A stretch of 33,708 nucleotides of DNA from an uncultured Pseudomonadota bacterium (GCA_903959175.1 CAJBVW010000336.1:1-33708), one strand, 5' to 3'. Shown: positions 1 to 8,945, counted from the stretch's first letter. Notes: generated from the sequence alone by a model not told the origin. Program-made: numbers and translations.

Positions 1-40
1 CGACGCTCAGGCCGAGCGCCGCGCCGTCGGGGGGGCGGAC

Positions 41-2326
41 GTGAGCGCCGGGCTCGCGCCGCCCGTCGCGCCGACCGAGGACCCGACGCGCCGGATCGTC
101 GAGGACGGGCTCCAGCTCGTCCGCGAGCACGAGATCGAGGCCTGCTTCACCGTCGGTAACGGCGCCGCAGGGGTGCGCGGGTCGATCTCGGAGGGGACGC
201 CGCACTCGGCGCCGGGCACCCGGGTCGCGGGCGCCTGGCTGAGGGCCACCCCCGAGAGCCTCCCGACGCTCGCGCGCACGCCCGAGTGGACTCGCCTTCG
301 CATCCGCGTGGGCGACGCCGACCTCGAGATGGTCGAGGGGACGGACGGCCACCGGCGCGTGCTCGACCTCGCGCAGGGGATGTACTGGCGGACGTGGCGG
401 CACGTCGGAGACGACGGCCGCGTCACGCTCCTGCGCGTCGCGCGCTTCGCGTCGATGGCGGACCGCCGGCTCCTCGGCGAGCGCGTCGAGCTCACGACGG
501 AGAACTGGGGGGGGCCGCTGGAGGTGGAGGCGCGGGTGAGCGAGGGAGACTGCTGGACGCGTACCGGGCCGACCACCTGGACGGGGCCCGCGCCGTGCGC
601 GATCGGCCTCGCCTTCCACGGCACACCCTCCCCCACCGACACGCTCGACGGGCCCGGCACCCCCATCCGCCCTGCGGCCGACAGGCCCCCTCCCCTCGCC
701 GCCGCCGAGCCGCTCCCCGCGCCCGAGACGCCCGGCGCGTCCCCCGGCCTCGAGCCCGCACACACCCTCGCGCGTTGGCGCGTCGTCACCCGCCCCGGCG
801 CGACGTGGCGGCTCGACCGCGCGCACGCCTTCGCGCGGCGCCCCGTGGAGGAGGATGCCTGCGCGCCCGATCCGAGCGCCGACACCTCCGCGCTGCTCGC
901 GCTCGCCGAGCGCACCGTGGAGCGCGGCCTCGATCACGCCGTCGCCGACCACGTCGTCGCCTGCCGCACCCGCGTGGACGCGCTCGCCGTGACCCTCGAG
1001 GGCGACGCCCCCCTCCAGCGCGCCCTCGCCTTCGCCGCCCACCACCTCGTCGCGGCCGCCAACCCCGAGGACGACCGCGTCTCCATCGGCGCCCGCGCGC
1101 TCACCGGCGGCGCCTACATGGGCCACGTCTTCTGGGACACCGAGCTCTGGCTGCTCCCCGTCTACACCCTCACCTGGCCCCGCGCGGCCCGCGCCCTCTG
1201 CCGCTACCGTTGGCACCTCCTCCCCGCCGCCCGCGAGCGCGCCCTCGCGATGGGCTACCGCGGCGCCCTCTACGCGTGGGAGTCCGCGGGGAGCGGCGAC
1301 GACGTGACGCCCCCGTTCGTCCGCATGCCCGACGGTCGTGAGGCGCGCGTGTTCGCGGGCGAGCGCGAGCACCACGTGAGCGCGGCGGTGGCGTGGGCCG
1401 CGTGGCACTACTGGAGCTGGACCGGCGACGACGCGTACCTCCGCGACGCCGGCGCCGAGGTCATCCTGGAGACGGCGCGCTTCTGGGCGAGCCGCGGGCG
1501 CATGGAGGCGGACGGCCGCTTCCACATCCGCCACGTCGTGGGCCCCGACGAGTACCACGACGACGTGGACGACAACGCCTACACCAACGGGATGGCCGCC
1601 TGGAACTTGCAACGCGGCGCGGAGGTCGCCCGACGGATGGCCCGCGCGTGGCCCGAGCGCTGGGCCGCGCTCGCCGCGGCCCTCGCCCTCACCCCGGACG
1701 AGCCCGCCGCGTGGGAGTCCGCCGCCGCCGCGATGTACACCGGCTTCGACCCGCGCACGGGCCTCATCGAGCAGTTCGCCGGGTACTTCGCCCTCGAAGA
1801 TGTGCCGCTCGACGCCCTCGAGCCGCGCACGGCGCCCGTGGACGTGCTCCTCGGCGCCGACCGCGTCCGCGGCTCCCAGCTCCTCAAGCAGGCGGACGTC
1901 GTCCTGCTCCTCCAGCTCCTCGGCGACCGCTTCCCCCCCGAGGTCCACGCCGCCAACTTCCGCTACTACGCGGCGCGCACGGGCCACGGCAGCTCGCTCT
2001 CGCCCTCCATCTACGCCCTCGCGGCCGCGCGCCTCGGCGAGGACGTCGCCGCCGAGCGCTACCTCCGCCAGGCCGCCTCCATCGATCTGGAGGACCACTT
2101 CGGGAACGCCGCGGGGGGCGTCCACATCGGCTCGCTCGGCGGGCTCTGGCAGGCGGTGGTGTTCGGCTACGCCGGCCTCACGCTCGGACCCGACGGACCG
2201 ACCCTCGCCCCGCGCATGCCCCCGTGGCTGCGCCGCCTCACGTTCCCCTTCGTGTGGCGGGAGCGCCGCTTCCGCGCCGAGATCGACGCCGGCCGCGCCC
2301 GGCTCGTGCCGGAGGGCGCGTGGTGA
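41..2326 (+). CDS. Glycoside hydrolase family 65 disaccharide phosphorylase (kojibiose/trehalose/maltose phosphorylase-like)
   Basis: The 761-residue length and motif set fit GH65 inverting phosphorylases, which split an alpha-linked glucose disaccharide with phosphate to beta-glucose 1-phosphate and a sugar. Residues about 20-270 look like the N-terminal beta-sandwich (FTVGNGAAGVRG near the start) and about 300-690 the alpha/alpha barrel. The general acid is Glu504 in GPDEYH (501-506). KQAD at 616-619 and HGSSLS at 649-654 match the family's phosphate-site motifs, favouring phosphorolysis over hydrolysis. Which disaccharide is used cannot be told. There is no signal peptide, so it should be cytoplasmic. 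The GTG start follows a G-rich stretch; the frame is open to the window edge, so a start further upstream is possible. Its stop overlaps the next gene by four bases. Confidence 0.88.
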   Translation: MSAGLAPPVAPTEDPTRRIVEDGLQLVREHEIEACFTVGNGAAGVRGSISEGTPHSAPGTRVAGAWLRATPESLPTLARTPEWTRLRIRVGDADLEMVEGTDGHRRVLDLAQGMYWRTWRHVGDDGRVTLLRVARFASMADRRLLGERVELTTENWGGPLEVEARVSEGDCWTRTGPTTWTGPAPCAIGLAFHGTPSPTDTLDGPGTPIRPAADRPPPLAAAEPLPAPETPGASPGLEPAHTLARWRVVTRPGATWRLDRAHAFARRPVEEDACAPDPSADTSALLALAERTVERGLDHAVADHVVACRTRVDALAVTLEGDAPLQRALAFAAHHLVAAANPEDDRVSIGARALTGGAYMGHVFWDTELWLLPVYTLTWPRAARALCRYRWHLLPAARERALAMGYRGALYAWESAGSGDDVTPPFVRMPDGREARVFAGEREHHVSAAVAWAAWHYWSWTGDDAYLRDAGAEVILETARFWASRGRMEADGRFHIRHVVGPDEYHDDVDDNAYTNGMAAWNLQRGAEVARRMARAWPERWAALAAALALTPDEPAAWESAAAAMYTGFDPRTGLIEQFAGYFALEDVPLDALEPRTAPVDVLLGADRVRGSQLLKQADVVLLLQLLGDRFPPEVHAANFRYYAARTGHGSSLSPSIYALAAARLGEDVAAERYLRQAASIDLEDHFGNAAGGVHIGSLGGLWQAVVFGYAGLTLGPDGPTLAPRMPPWLRRLTFPFVWRERRFRAEIDAGRARLVPEGAW

Positions 2327-3135
2327 GCCCCTCCGTGATCGTGGCGCTCGACGGCTCGACGCTCTCCCGCTCCGCCCTCCCGGTCGCCCGCTCGCTGGCG
2401 CGCATACAGGCCGCCACCCTCCACGTCCTCCACGTCTCCGAGCCCGCGCTCTGCGCCGCGGACGCCCACGACCGCCTCGGCGTCGGCGGCGGCGACGCCC
2501 TCGTGGTCGACGCGTGTGGCGGAGACCCCGTGGCCGCCATCGTCGAAGCAACGCGACGCTTCGCCCCGAGCACCGTCGTCCTCGCCGCGCACAGCGGCCA
2601 CCCCCGGCCCGCGTCGGGGCTCGGGAGCGTGGCGGAGGGCGTCCTCCGCGCCGCGACCTCCCCGCTCGTGGTCGTGCCCCCCCACCGCGGCGAGGTGCCG
2701 TGGGAGCCCCGCTCCCTCCTCCTCCCCCTGGACGGCACCCCCGGCAGCGCCGGCGCCGTCGCCCACGCCCAACGCCTCGCGCGCGTCTCGGGCGCCCACA
2801 TCGAGCTCCTCCACGTCACCGCCCCGGGCCGCTCCCGCGCCGACGAGGCCGGCACGCTCTCCACGCCGCTCTACGCGGACCAGCCGCAGCACGAGTGGCC
2901 GGCGTGGCGCGATGAGTTCCGCTCGCGCGCCGCCTGCCGCTGCGGGGACGCCGCCGCCATGCGCGTCCACGTCGCCCAGGGCGCGCCGGGGCCGGAGACG
3001 CTGCGGCTCGCGGCGGCCGAGCAGGCCGACCTGATCCTGGTGGCGTGGCACGGCGTGCTCGACGATGCGCACGCCGCCACGCTCCGCACGCTGCTCACCG
3101 GGGCGAATTGCCCGGTGATGGTGGTGCGGGCGTGA
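2323..3135 (+). CDS. Tandem universal stress protein (two UspA domains)
   Basis: A 270-residue protein with two Usp folds in a row. Each starts with a hydrophobic strand followed by LDGS or LDGT (VIVALDGS at the N-terminus, LLLPLDGT near residue 130). The first domain ends in a clear nucleotide-binding segment (GLGSVAEGVLRAATSPLVVV). The second domain keeps the final strand (CPVMVV) but lacks the GxxG...GS loop, so only the first domain may bind ATP. I chose GTG 2323 because GGAGG at 2311-2315 lies seven bases before it and it forms a GTGA overlap with the GH65 stop. The coupling suggests co-regulated stress and storage-sugar metabolism. No partner is visible. Confidence 0.82.
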   Translation: MSPSVIVALDGSTLSRSALPVARSLARIQAATLHVLHVSEPALCAADAHDRLGVGGGDALVVDACGGDPVAAIVEATRRFAPSTVVLAAHSGHPRPASGLGSVAEGVLRAATSPLVVVPPHRGEVPWEPRSLLLPLDGTPGSAGAVAHAQRLARVSGAHIELLHVTAPGRSRADEAGTLSTPLYADQPQHEWPAWRDEFRSRAACRCGDAAAMRVHVAQGAPGPETLRLAAAEQADLILVAWHGVLDDAHAATLRTLLTGANCPVMVVRA

Positions 3136-3137
3136 GC

Positions 3138-3166
3138 GCGGCCGCCCCTACGCGGGAGGCGGCCGC
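3138..3166. terminator. Hairpin between convergent genes, probable bidirectional terminator
   Basis: A perfect 9-bp inverted repeat (GCGGCCGCC, 3138-3146; GGCGGCCGC, 3158-3166) with an 11-base loop starts two bases after the stress-protein stop and ends ten bases before the YceI stop. There is no T-tract, so intrinsic termination is not certain. Confidence 0.45.
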
Positions 3167-3175
3167 GGCTCAGAC

Positions 3176-3814
3176 CTACGCGCGGGGCGCGGTCAGGTCG
3201 ATCGTGAGGACCACGTTGTCCTGGATGAGGTCGTCCGGCTTGCCGGGGTAGACGATGCCGAAGTCCTTGCGGTTGATGGAGAACTCGGCGCGCCCGGTGA
3301 CCTCGCCGGGGGTGACCGTGAGCTTCGCGGGGAAGGTCACGCGCTTGGTGACGCCGCGGAGCGTGAGGTCGCCGGTCACCTCGTGGGTGGCCTCGCCGAC
3401 CGCCGCGGCCTTGACCTCGGTGGAGGTGAAGGTGGCCGTGGGGAAGGCGGCGGTGTCGAAGAAGTCCGGGCTCTTCAGGTGGTTGGCGAGCTTCTCGGGG
3501 TCGGCCACGAGGGAGCCGACCTGCACGGTGAAGGACAGCGCGGAGACGGCGTCGCCGGAGACGCCGACCTTGCCCTCGAACTCGCCGAACGAGAGGTCGT
3601 GCGAGCCGGTGATCTTCGCGCCGAGGGCGCCGATCTTGGAGCGGGCCTTGTCGACCGCGAGCTCGGTCGTGGGGCCGGCGGGGGCCGCGACGGGCGCGAC
3701 GGGCGCGATGGGCGCGACGGGCGCCTCGGTCACGACGGCGGCGGTCTTGTCCTTGGCGACGTCCTCCGCGCAGGCGACGACCGAGAGGAGGGAGAGCAGG
3801 ACGAGTACGCGCAT
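3176..3814 (-). CDS. YceI-family lipoprotein
   Basis: A 212-residue secreted protein. The N-terminus (MRVLVLLSLLSVVAC) ends in a lipobox with Cys15, followed by an Ala/Pro/Val-rich linker of about 35 residues and a YceI lipocalin-like domain to the C-terminus. The YceI signature is clear: a KxxFGIxYPGKPDDLIQDxV-type stretch near the end, and a central region running from SPDFFDTAAFPTATF to the GDLTLRGVTK strand. Family members bind long isoprenoid lipids in the periplasm; the ligand here is unknown. I chose ATG 3814 because it begins a good signal peptide with GGAG five bases upstream; an in-frame start at 3904 would add 30 unlikely residues. It follows ung on the same strand with a 123-bp gap that shows no clear signal. 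Confidence 0.85.
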   Translation of the reverse strand: MRVLVLLSLLSVVACAEDVAKDKTAAVVTEAPVAPIAPVAPVAAPAGPTTELAVDKARSKIGALGAKITGSHDLSFGEFEGKVGVSGDAVSALSFTVQVGSLVADPEKLANHLKSPDFFDTAAFPTATFTSTEVKAAAVGEATHEVTGDLTLRGVTKRVTFPAKLTVTPGEVTGRAEFSINRKDFGIVYPGKPDDLIQDNVVLTIDLTAPRA

Positions 3815-3937
3815 GGAGACTCCGTGGGAGGGTGAGCCCGGACGTCGGGCGAACGCGGCGCGCCTAATCGGCCGCACCGGGGTCGCGCACCCCGCGCACG
3901 TCATGAATCGTCACCGCGGCAGCGTTCGCACGCGAGC

Positions 3938-4630
3938 TCACGACGGGAGACGCCAGTCGATCTCGGGCTCGCCGCGGCCGGACAGCCAGGCGTTCACGCG
4001 CGAGAACGGCCGGCTGCCGAAGAAGCCTCCCCTCGCGGAGAGCGGCGAGGGGTGCGGCGACGTGATCACATGGTGCCGATCGCGGTCGATACGCGCCGCC
4101 TTCTGCGCCGCGGGCCGCCCCCACAACACGAACACAAGGCCCTCCCGGCGCTCCCCGAGCACCTCGACCACGCGATCGGTGAACGTCTCCCACCCCTGGC
4201 CGCGGTGGGAGTTCGCCTCGTGCGGGCGCACGGTGAGCGTCGTGTTCAGCAGGAGCACGCCCTGCTCCGCCCACGCGACGAGCTCGCCGTGCGCGGGGGG
4301 CGCGACGCCGAGATCGGTACGGAGCTCCTTGTAGATGTTCGCGAGCGACGGCGGGACCGGCACGCCGCGCCGCACCGAGAAGGCGAGGCCGTGGGCCTGC
4401 CCGGGGCCGTGGTAGGGGTCCTGGCCGAGCACGACGACGCGCACCTTGTCGAAGGGGGTGAGGTGGAAGGCGGAGAACACCTCGGCGCTCGGCGGGAACA
4501 CCGAACCGTGCTGCGTCTCCGCGAGCAGGAACGTCCGGAGCGCGGCCATGTACGGCACGTCGAGCTCGGCGCCGACCTCGGCCTGCCAGGAGGGAGGCAG
4601 CGGGGGCGGGGCGGCGGGGGCGGCGGACAT
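3938..4630 (-). CDS. ung: Uracil-DNA glycosylase, family 1
   Basis: This 230-residue enzyme excises uracil from DNA to start base-excision repair. The family-1 hallmarks are all present: the water-activating motif GQDPYH at 69-74 (catalytic Asp71), the LLLNTTLTV uracil-binding strand at about 126-134, and the DNA-intercalation motif HPSPLSA at 193-199. The length matches E. coli Ung (about 229). A Pro/Ala-rich N-terminus of about 15 residues precedes the fold. The start is ATG 4630, without a strong ribosome site. It is divergent from the beta-propeller gene across a 173-bp gap (4631-4803) in which I see no convincing promoter. Its high-GC codon use matches its neighbours. Confidence 0.95.
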   Translation of the reverse strand: MSAAPAAPPPLPPSWQAEVGAELDVPYMAALRTFLLAETQHGSVFPPSAEVFSAFHLTPFDKVRVVVLGQDPYHGPGQAHGLAFSVRRGVPVPPSLANIYKELRTDLGVAPPAHGELVAWAEQGVLLLNTTLTVRPHEANSHRGQGWETFTDRVVEVLGERREGLVFVLWGRPAAQKAARIDRDRHHVITSPHPSPLSARGGFFGSRPFSRVNAWLSGRGEPEIDWRLPS

Positions 4631-4803
4631 CGGCGCCCCCTATCTCAGCGCGGCGCCGGCTTCAGCGGGGGCGTGCGCCGGGGCGGCAACGGCGTGGTCG
4701 CGAGACGGGCGCCGCTCGCCCCTCCCGGCTGATCCCGCGGCAGCGCGCGTCCTCGCGCGTCTGTCCGCCCGATTCCCCTCCCCCCGTGCGTTAGCGGGTC
4801 CGC

Positions 4804-5721
4804 ATGCTGATCCTCCTCGTGCTCGCCTGCACCGCCGCCTCCGACGCCGACACCGCCGACACGACGGCCGACGCCTGCTGGACGGACCTCGCCCCCGGCG
4901 ACGCCGCCCCCCTCGCGACCGGCTTCGCGGACGGCACCGAGGGCGCCGCGTTCGCGGACGGGCGGCTCCTCGTCACCGCGTTGGGCACGGGCCTCGTGGA
5001 GGTGGGCGCGGACGGCACCGTCACCACCGTCGCGACGCTGGATCACGCGCTCGGCCTCGCCCCGGCGACCGGCTCCGTGCTCGTGGCCGACCCCGGCGCC
5101 TTCAGCCTGGACGGCTCCGGCGACGACGGCCGCCTCCTCCTCGTCGACCTCGCGGGGAACGCCCGCCCGCTGGGCATCGGCATGCCGAACCCCAACTTCG
5201 TGGCCGCGATGCCGTGGGGAGACGTGCTCGTGAGCGACGATACCAACCCGCTCATCTCCGCGGTGCGGGACGGCGCCGCGCGGCCGTGGCTCACGACGAT
5301 TGACAGCCCCAACGGCATGGGCCTCTCGCCCGACGGCCGCACGCTCTACGTCGTGAGCACCTTCGTGACCGATCCGCCGCTCTGGGCCGTCCCCCTCGAC
5401 GCGGACGGCACCCCGGGCACCCCCGTCGTCGTGACCACCTTCGCGACCGGCGACACCCCCGACGGCCTCGCCGTCTCCGCGGACGGCACGGTGTGGGTCG
5501 CGTTGAACCTCGCGAACGAGCTCGCCCGGGTCGACCCCGAGACCGGCGCCACCGAGACGTTCACCACCGACGTGGCGACGCCCGCCAGCCTCGCGTTCGG
5601 CACGGGGGACGACTTCGACCCCTGCTCGCTCTACGTGACCGAGCTGTACGGGGAGTCGGTGTGGCGGGTGGCGACCGGCACGCCCGGTCTGGCGCTGGAG
5701 ACGCCGACCTTCGCGCCCTGA
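4804..5721 (+). CDS. SMP-30/gluconolactonase-like beta-propeller lipoprotein
   Basis: A 305-residue protein with repeated propeller blades, including LGLAPATGSVLVADPG, PNGMGLSPDGRTLYV, PDGLAVSADGTVWVA and PASLAFGTGDDF, the pattern of the SMP-30/gluconolaconase/NHL-like superfamily. Enzyme activity cannot be claimed; many such proteins are secreted sugar-lactone hydrolases or binding proteins. The N-terminus is unusual: MLILLVLAC puts a lipobox-like cysteine at residue 9, followed by an Asp/Thr/Ala-rich linker. A TAG at 4792-4794 in frame, three codons before the ATG, rules out a longer start. The ribosome site is weak. It converges with the receptor operon across a palindrome at 5728-5749. 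Confidence 0.7.
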   Translation: MLILLVLACTAASDADTADTTADACWTDLAPGDAAPLATGFADGTEGAAFADGRLLVTALGTGLVEVGADGTVTTVATLDHALGLAPATGSVLVADPGAFSLDGSGDDGRLLLVDLAGNARPLGIGMPNPNFVAAMPWGDVLVSDDTNPLISAVRDGAARPWLTTIDSPNGMGLSPDGRTLYVVSTFVTDPPLWAVPLDADGTPGTPVVVTTFATGDTPDGLAVSADGTVWVALNLANELARVDPETGATETFTTDVATPASLAFGTGDDFDPCSLYVTELYGESVWRVATGTPGLALETPTFAP

Positions 5722-5727
5722 GCGGAT

Positions 5728-5749
5728 CGATACATCCTCGGATGTATCG
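5728..5749. terminator. 22-bp AT-rich palindrome between convergent genes
   Basis: CGATACATCC (5728-5737) and its exact complement GGATGTATCG (5740-5749) form a hairpin. It lies between the stops of the propeller gene and the small acidic lipoprotein. Its AT content stands out against the GC-rich surroundings. It most likely ends transcription from both sides, although no U-tract follows; a protein-binding palindrome is the alternative. Confidence 0.45.
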
Positions 5750-5756
5750 CCCCGGG

Positions 5757-6356
5757 TCACTCCACCGTGAGCGCGAACTCGACCATCGCGTCCGTCTCGC
5801 CGGGCAGCCCGTCGAGCCCGTCGACGGCGACGCCCTCCGCGAGCGTGCCGGTCTTCACCGCGGCGTCGTTCTCCGGCGGCAGGTGGCGGAGCGTAACGAC
5901 GAACGTGCCACCGCCCACGCCGAGCGTGGCAACCGTGTTGGACAGGCCCACGGGGAACCCGTTGACGTCGGTGTCCTCGTACGATTGGGTCACGACGGCG
6001 TCCGCGTTGTCGCCCGTCGCGGGGCCCTCGACCGCCGTGCCCGTGAAGAACACCTGGTGTTGGTCGCTCTCCGCGTCCACCTCCTCGGTGATGTCCTCGG
6101 CGGGGGCTTCCAGCTCGTTGAGGAAGGACACGCCCAGGGTGTAGGTCTCGGCGTCGGCGAGCACGATGGGGTCGACGACGGGGGTGCCGTCGTTCTCGGG
6201 GTCCGCCCAGGCGAAGGTCCGGGCGTCGCCGCCGGACGCGGGGGAGAACGAGAGGGCGACGGTGGTGATCACCTCCTCGGCGTTCACCTCTTCGGGGTTG
6301 GTCGTGTCACCGCAAGCGACGAGGAGGGCGAGGACGGAGAGGAGCGGAGCGCGCAT
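5757..6356 (-). CDS. Small acidic lipoprotein paired with TonB-dependent receptor
   Basis: A 199-residue lipoprotein: the signal MRAPLLSVLALLVAC ends in a lipobox at Cys15 and is followed by a strongly acidic mature protein. It contains ITTVALSFSPASGG near the N-terminus, a DITEEVDAESDQHQVFF stretch in the middle and VVTLRHLPPENDAAVK toward the end. From memory these resemble small secreted proteins found next to TonB-dependent receptors in Bacteroidetes, labelled in databases as a type 1 periplasmic binding fold superfamily; I could not search. Such pairing suggests a surface or periplasmic ligand-capture partner of the receptor, but the ligand is unknown. It starts 24 bases after the receptor stop (AGAAGG precedes the ATG), so it is the last gene of that operon. 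Confidence 0.7.
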   Translation of the reverse strand: MRAPLLSVLALLVACGDTTNPEEVNAEEVITTVALSFSPASGGDARTFAWADPENDGTPVVDPIVLADAETYTLGVSFLNELEAPAEDITEEVDAESDQHQVFFTGTAVEGPATGDNADAVVTQSYEDTDVNGFPVGLSNTVATLGVGGGTFVVTLRHLPPENDAAVKTGTLAEGVAVDGLDGLPGETDAMVEFALTVE

Positions 6357-6380
6357 GGGGGCCTTCTGTTGGGTGGGAGG

Positions 6381-8876
6381 TCAGAAGTCGAGGCCGAGGC
6401 GCAGGCGCACCTCACGCCCGGGCTCGTCGGCGTAGTACCGGAGCAGGCTGGTGTAGTCGCGGTAGCGGGCGTTCAATAGGTTGTTGGCTTCGATCCCCAC
6501 CTTCAGGCTCCGCGCGCCCAGGGGGATGCGGGCGCCCACCGCCGCGCCGAGCAGGAGGTAGCCGTCGGGAGGAGGCGCGAGCTCGGCTCCGTCTGCCACG
6601 CGCGTCTGCTCGAAGACGTAGAGCCCCGAGGCCTCGGCGAAGAGGTCGGCGAAGGGCCCCACGTCGGGGGGCGCGAACCGCAGCGCGGCCTGGACGCGGT
6701 CGGCGGGGGTCATCACGAGGGGGGCGTTCGTCGCGGTGTCCACGGCGCGGACGATGGCGCCCTGGACGGTGAGGCCGACGGGGGCGTCGGGGCCGACGGT
6801 GAAGCCGCCGTCCACGCCGTAGAATACGGCGTCCACCGGGCGGAAGCTGAAGCGCGGAAACGCGCCCTCGATCGTCACGTCGACCACGGGGGTGCCGTCC
6901 GCCCGGATCTCGGGGGCGAAGTAGACGTAGTCGTCGATGACGTTGACGTAGGTGGAGACCTCCGCCTCCAACGCCGGGAGCCGCAGGCCGAGCGTCGGCG
7001 TGGCGCCCCACGTCGTCTCGGTGCCGAGGCTCGGATCGCCGAGCGCGTAGACGGGGGAGGTCGGCGCGCTCCCGTTCATGTCGAGCTCGTCCGCGTTGGG
7101 GACGCGCGTCGCGGAGGACAGGTCGAGGCGCGCCTCGAGGCGGTCCGGCAGGATGTGCCAGATGCCGCCGAGCGAGGCGGTGGCGGCGTCGTAGGCGGCC
7201 GGGCAACGCGCGGCGTCGGCGCTGACCGCGCAGTCCGCCTCCGCGAGGGTGCCCCGCGCGACGCTCCGCTCGAAGGCGGAGCGGGTCAGGTACGCGGCGC
7301 GGGAGAGGTGGTCGTAGCGCGCGCCGGCCTCGAGCTCGACGGGGCCGGCGGCGAGGCGCTCGAAGCCGAACACCCCGAACTGGAACGCGCGGAAGTTGGG
7401 GATGAGCGGCAGCCCCCGGTACACGTTCTCCTGGAAGGTCCCGGCGAGCCCTACGCCGCCGGCGAGCTCGCCCAGCTTCCCGAGCGCCACGGGCGCGTGG
7501 TCGAGCGTCGCGTCGAGGCTGTGCGTGCGGAGCGTGAAGTCGTACTGGGCGCCGGTGATCGCGGCCCGCACGGGCTCGTACTCCTGCCGGAGGTTGGCCT
7601 GGAAGGCGTAGGTCAGCTTGAGGTCGGCGCCGCCCGGCAGCGCGAGCTCCACCCGCGCGAGGGCGATGTCGTGGGTGACCGCCTGCGAGGGGCGGTCGAT
7701 GGTGTAGGTCTGCGTCCAGCGGTCGGCGCCCAGCGGCGCGTCGGCGTCGAGCTGGGAGAGGAAGTCGTCGGGCGTCCCGCTCTGGACGCAGTAGCAGACG
7801 CCGCTCTGCAGGTCGAAGTGATGGTAGGAGACCTTCAGTTGGGTGACAGCGCCGGTGTACCCCACGGTCGCGCCCAGGTTCCAGCCCTCGCTGCCGGTGT
7901 TCCCCAGCAGGTAGGTGGGCGTCCTCAGCGCCGCACCCCGCGAATAGTTGCCTTCGACGCGCCATGTCAGCTCCGGCACCGCCGCGAACACGCCGTCCAC
8001 CCGCGCCGCACCCACCGCGCGGAGCCCGTTGTCGACGCCCACGAGCTGCACCCTCCCGCCGACGCCCGGCTCGGTGCGCAACGGCGGCGGCTCCACGAGC
8101 ACCACCCCGCCGATCGCGTCGGGCCCGTAACGTACGCCCGCCGCCCCCTTGATCACGTGGATGGAGCCCGCGGCGAACGGGTCGATCTCGGTCGCGTGGT
8201 CCAGGCCCCACTTCTGGCTCTCGTGGCGCACGCCGTCGAACAACACGAGCAGCCGCCGCTCGAACTGCCCGCGGATGATGGGCTTCGACACGTCCGAGTT
8301 GCCCCGCGCCACCGCGACGCCGGGCACGTCCGACAGAGCCTCGCCGAGGTCCTCGCCGCCGGCCCGGTCGAGGGCCTCCACGCCGATCGTCGTGACGGAG
8401 TGCAGCTCGTGGGAGGCCACGCTCCGCGCGCGCGCCACCACCAGCTCGTCGGAGCCCGCGACGTCTTCGAGGGGCGGCGCCTCGATCGGCGGCTCGAAGT
8501 GGAAGCTGACGGCGAGGCGCGTGACGACCGGCACGCCGTCGCGGGTGGCGGGCGCGAACCCGAGCGCGCGCGCGGCGGCGAGCGCGGGCGGCACGAGCAC
8601 GTCGGGGCCACCGGACGCGAAGACCGCGTCGGTGACGACGCCCTCGGGGCTCACCGTCACGTGCACGGTCACGTCCCCGACCACCGCGTCGGCCAGCGCC
8701 TCGGCCGGGTACTCCGGCACCACCTGCGCGAGGAGGCGGGCCCCCACGCGCACGGGGGCCGCGGGCGTCTCCGGCGCGGGGGCCTCCGGTGCGGGGGCGT
8801 CCGGTGCGGGCGCGTCCGCGGCGCGGGCCGGCGCCGCCGCGAGCATCCCCACCATCCACATCGACCACACGCGCAT
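6381..8876 (-). CDS. TonB-dependent outer-membrane receptor with an N-terminal TonB C-terminal-like domain
   Basis: An 831-residue receptor. Order: a cleavable signal ending APARA (residues 1-19); an Ala/Pro/Asp/Glu linker (20-40); a TonB energy-transducer C-terminal-like domain (about 41-128, VVPEYPAEA to VTRLAVSFHF); a TonB-box-like DELVVAR (143-149); a plug (about 155-265, with IRGQFERRLLVLFDGVR and GPDAIGGVVLVEP); then a beta-barrel ending in LRLGLDF with terminal Phe. It should import a scarce nutrient across the outer membrane. The substrate is unknown; a CYC pair occurs in a probable loop. The TonB-like domain normally sits in a separate inner-membrane-anchored protein. ATG 8876 starts the signal peptide; ATG 8933, in frame, would add 19 Arg-rich residues. 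It lies just downstream of regA. Confidence 0.85.
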   Translation of the reverse strand: MRVWSMWMVGMLAAAPARAADAPAPDAPAPEAPAPETPAAPVRVGARLLAQVVPEYPAEALADAVVGDVTVHVTVSPEGVVTDAVFASGGPDVLVPPALAAARALGFAPATRDGVPVVTRLAVSFHFEPPIEAPPLEDVAGSDELVVARARSVASHELHSVTTIGVEALDRAGGEDLGEALSDVPGVAVARGNSDVSKPIIRGQFERRLLVLFDGVRHESQKWGLDHATEIDPFAAGSIHVIKGAAGVRYGPDAIGGVVLVEPPPLRTEPGVGGRVQLVGVDNGLRAVGAARVDGVFAAVPELTWRVEGNYSRGAALRTPTYLLGNTGSEGWNLGATVGYTGAVTQLKVSYHHFDLQSGVCYCVQSGTPDDFLSQLDADAPLGADRWTQTYTIDRPSQAVTHDIALARVELALPGGADLKLTYAFQANLRQEYEPVRAAITGAQYDFTLRTHSLDATLDHAPVALGKLGELAGGVGLAGTFQENVYRGLPLIPNFRAFQFGVFGFERLAAGPVELEAGARYDHLSRAAYLTRSAFERSVARGTLAEADCAVSADAARCPAAYDAATASLGGIWHILPDRLEARLDLSSATRVPNADELDMNGSAPTSPVYALGDPSLGTETTWGATPTLGLRLPALEAEVSTYVNVIDDYVYFAPEIRADGTPVVDVTIEGAFPRFSFRPVDAVFYGVDGGFTVGPDAPVGLTVQGAIVRAVDTATNAPLVMTPADRVQAALRFAPPDVGPFADLFAEASGLYVFEQTRVADGAELAPPPDGYLLLGAAVGARIPLGARSLKVGIEANNLLNARYRDYTSLLRYYADEPGREVRLRLGLDF

Positions 8877-8945
8877 CGGACCGGTTCGTTGGTCCGCCTC
8901 GTAGCGTCGGCGCTGAGAGCGGGTCCGCGGCATGACGTCGCAGGG

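Noticed and set aside
1-44. Possible end of an upstream gene in frame 3, finishing with TGA at 42-44 that overlaps GTG 41
   Set aside because: Only 14 codons are visible. The GH65 frame itself is also open to the edge, so neither reading can be confirmed.
3255-4334. Plus-strand open frame across the YceI gene and ung
   Set aside because: Antisense to two motif-rich genes and crosses their intergenic gap.
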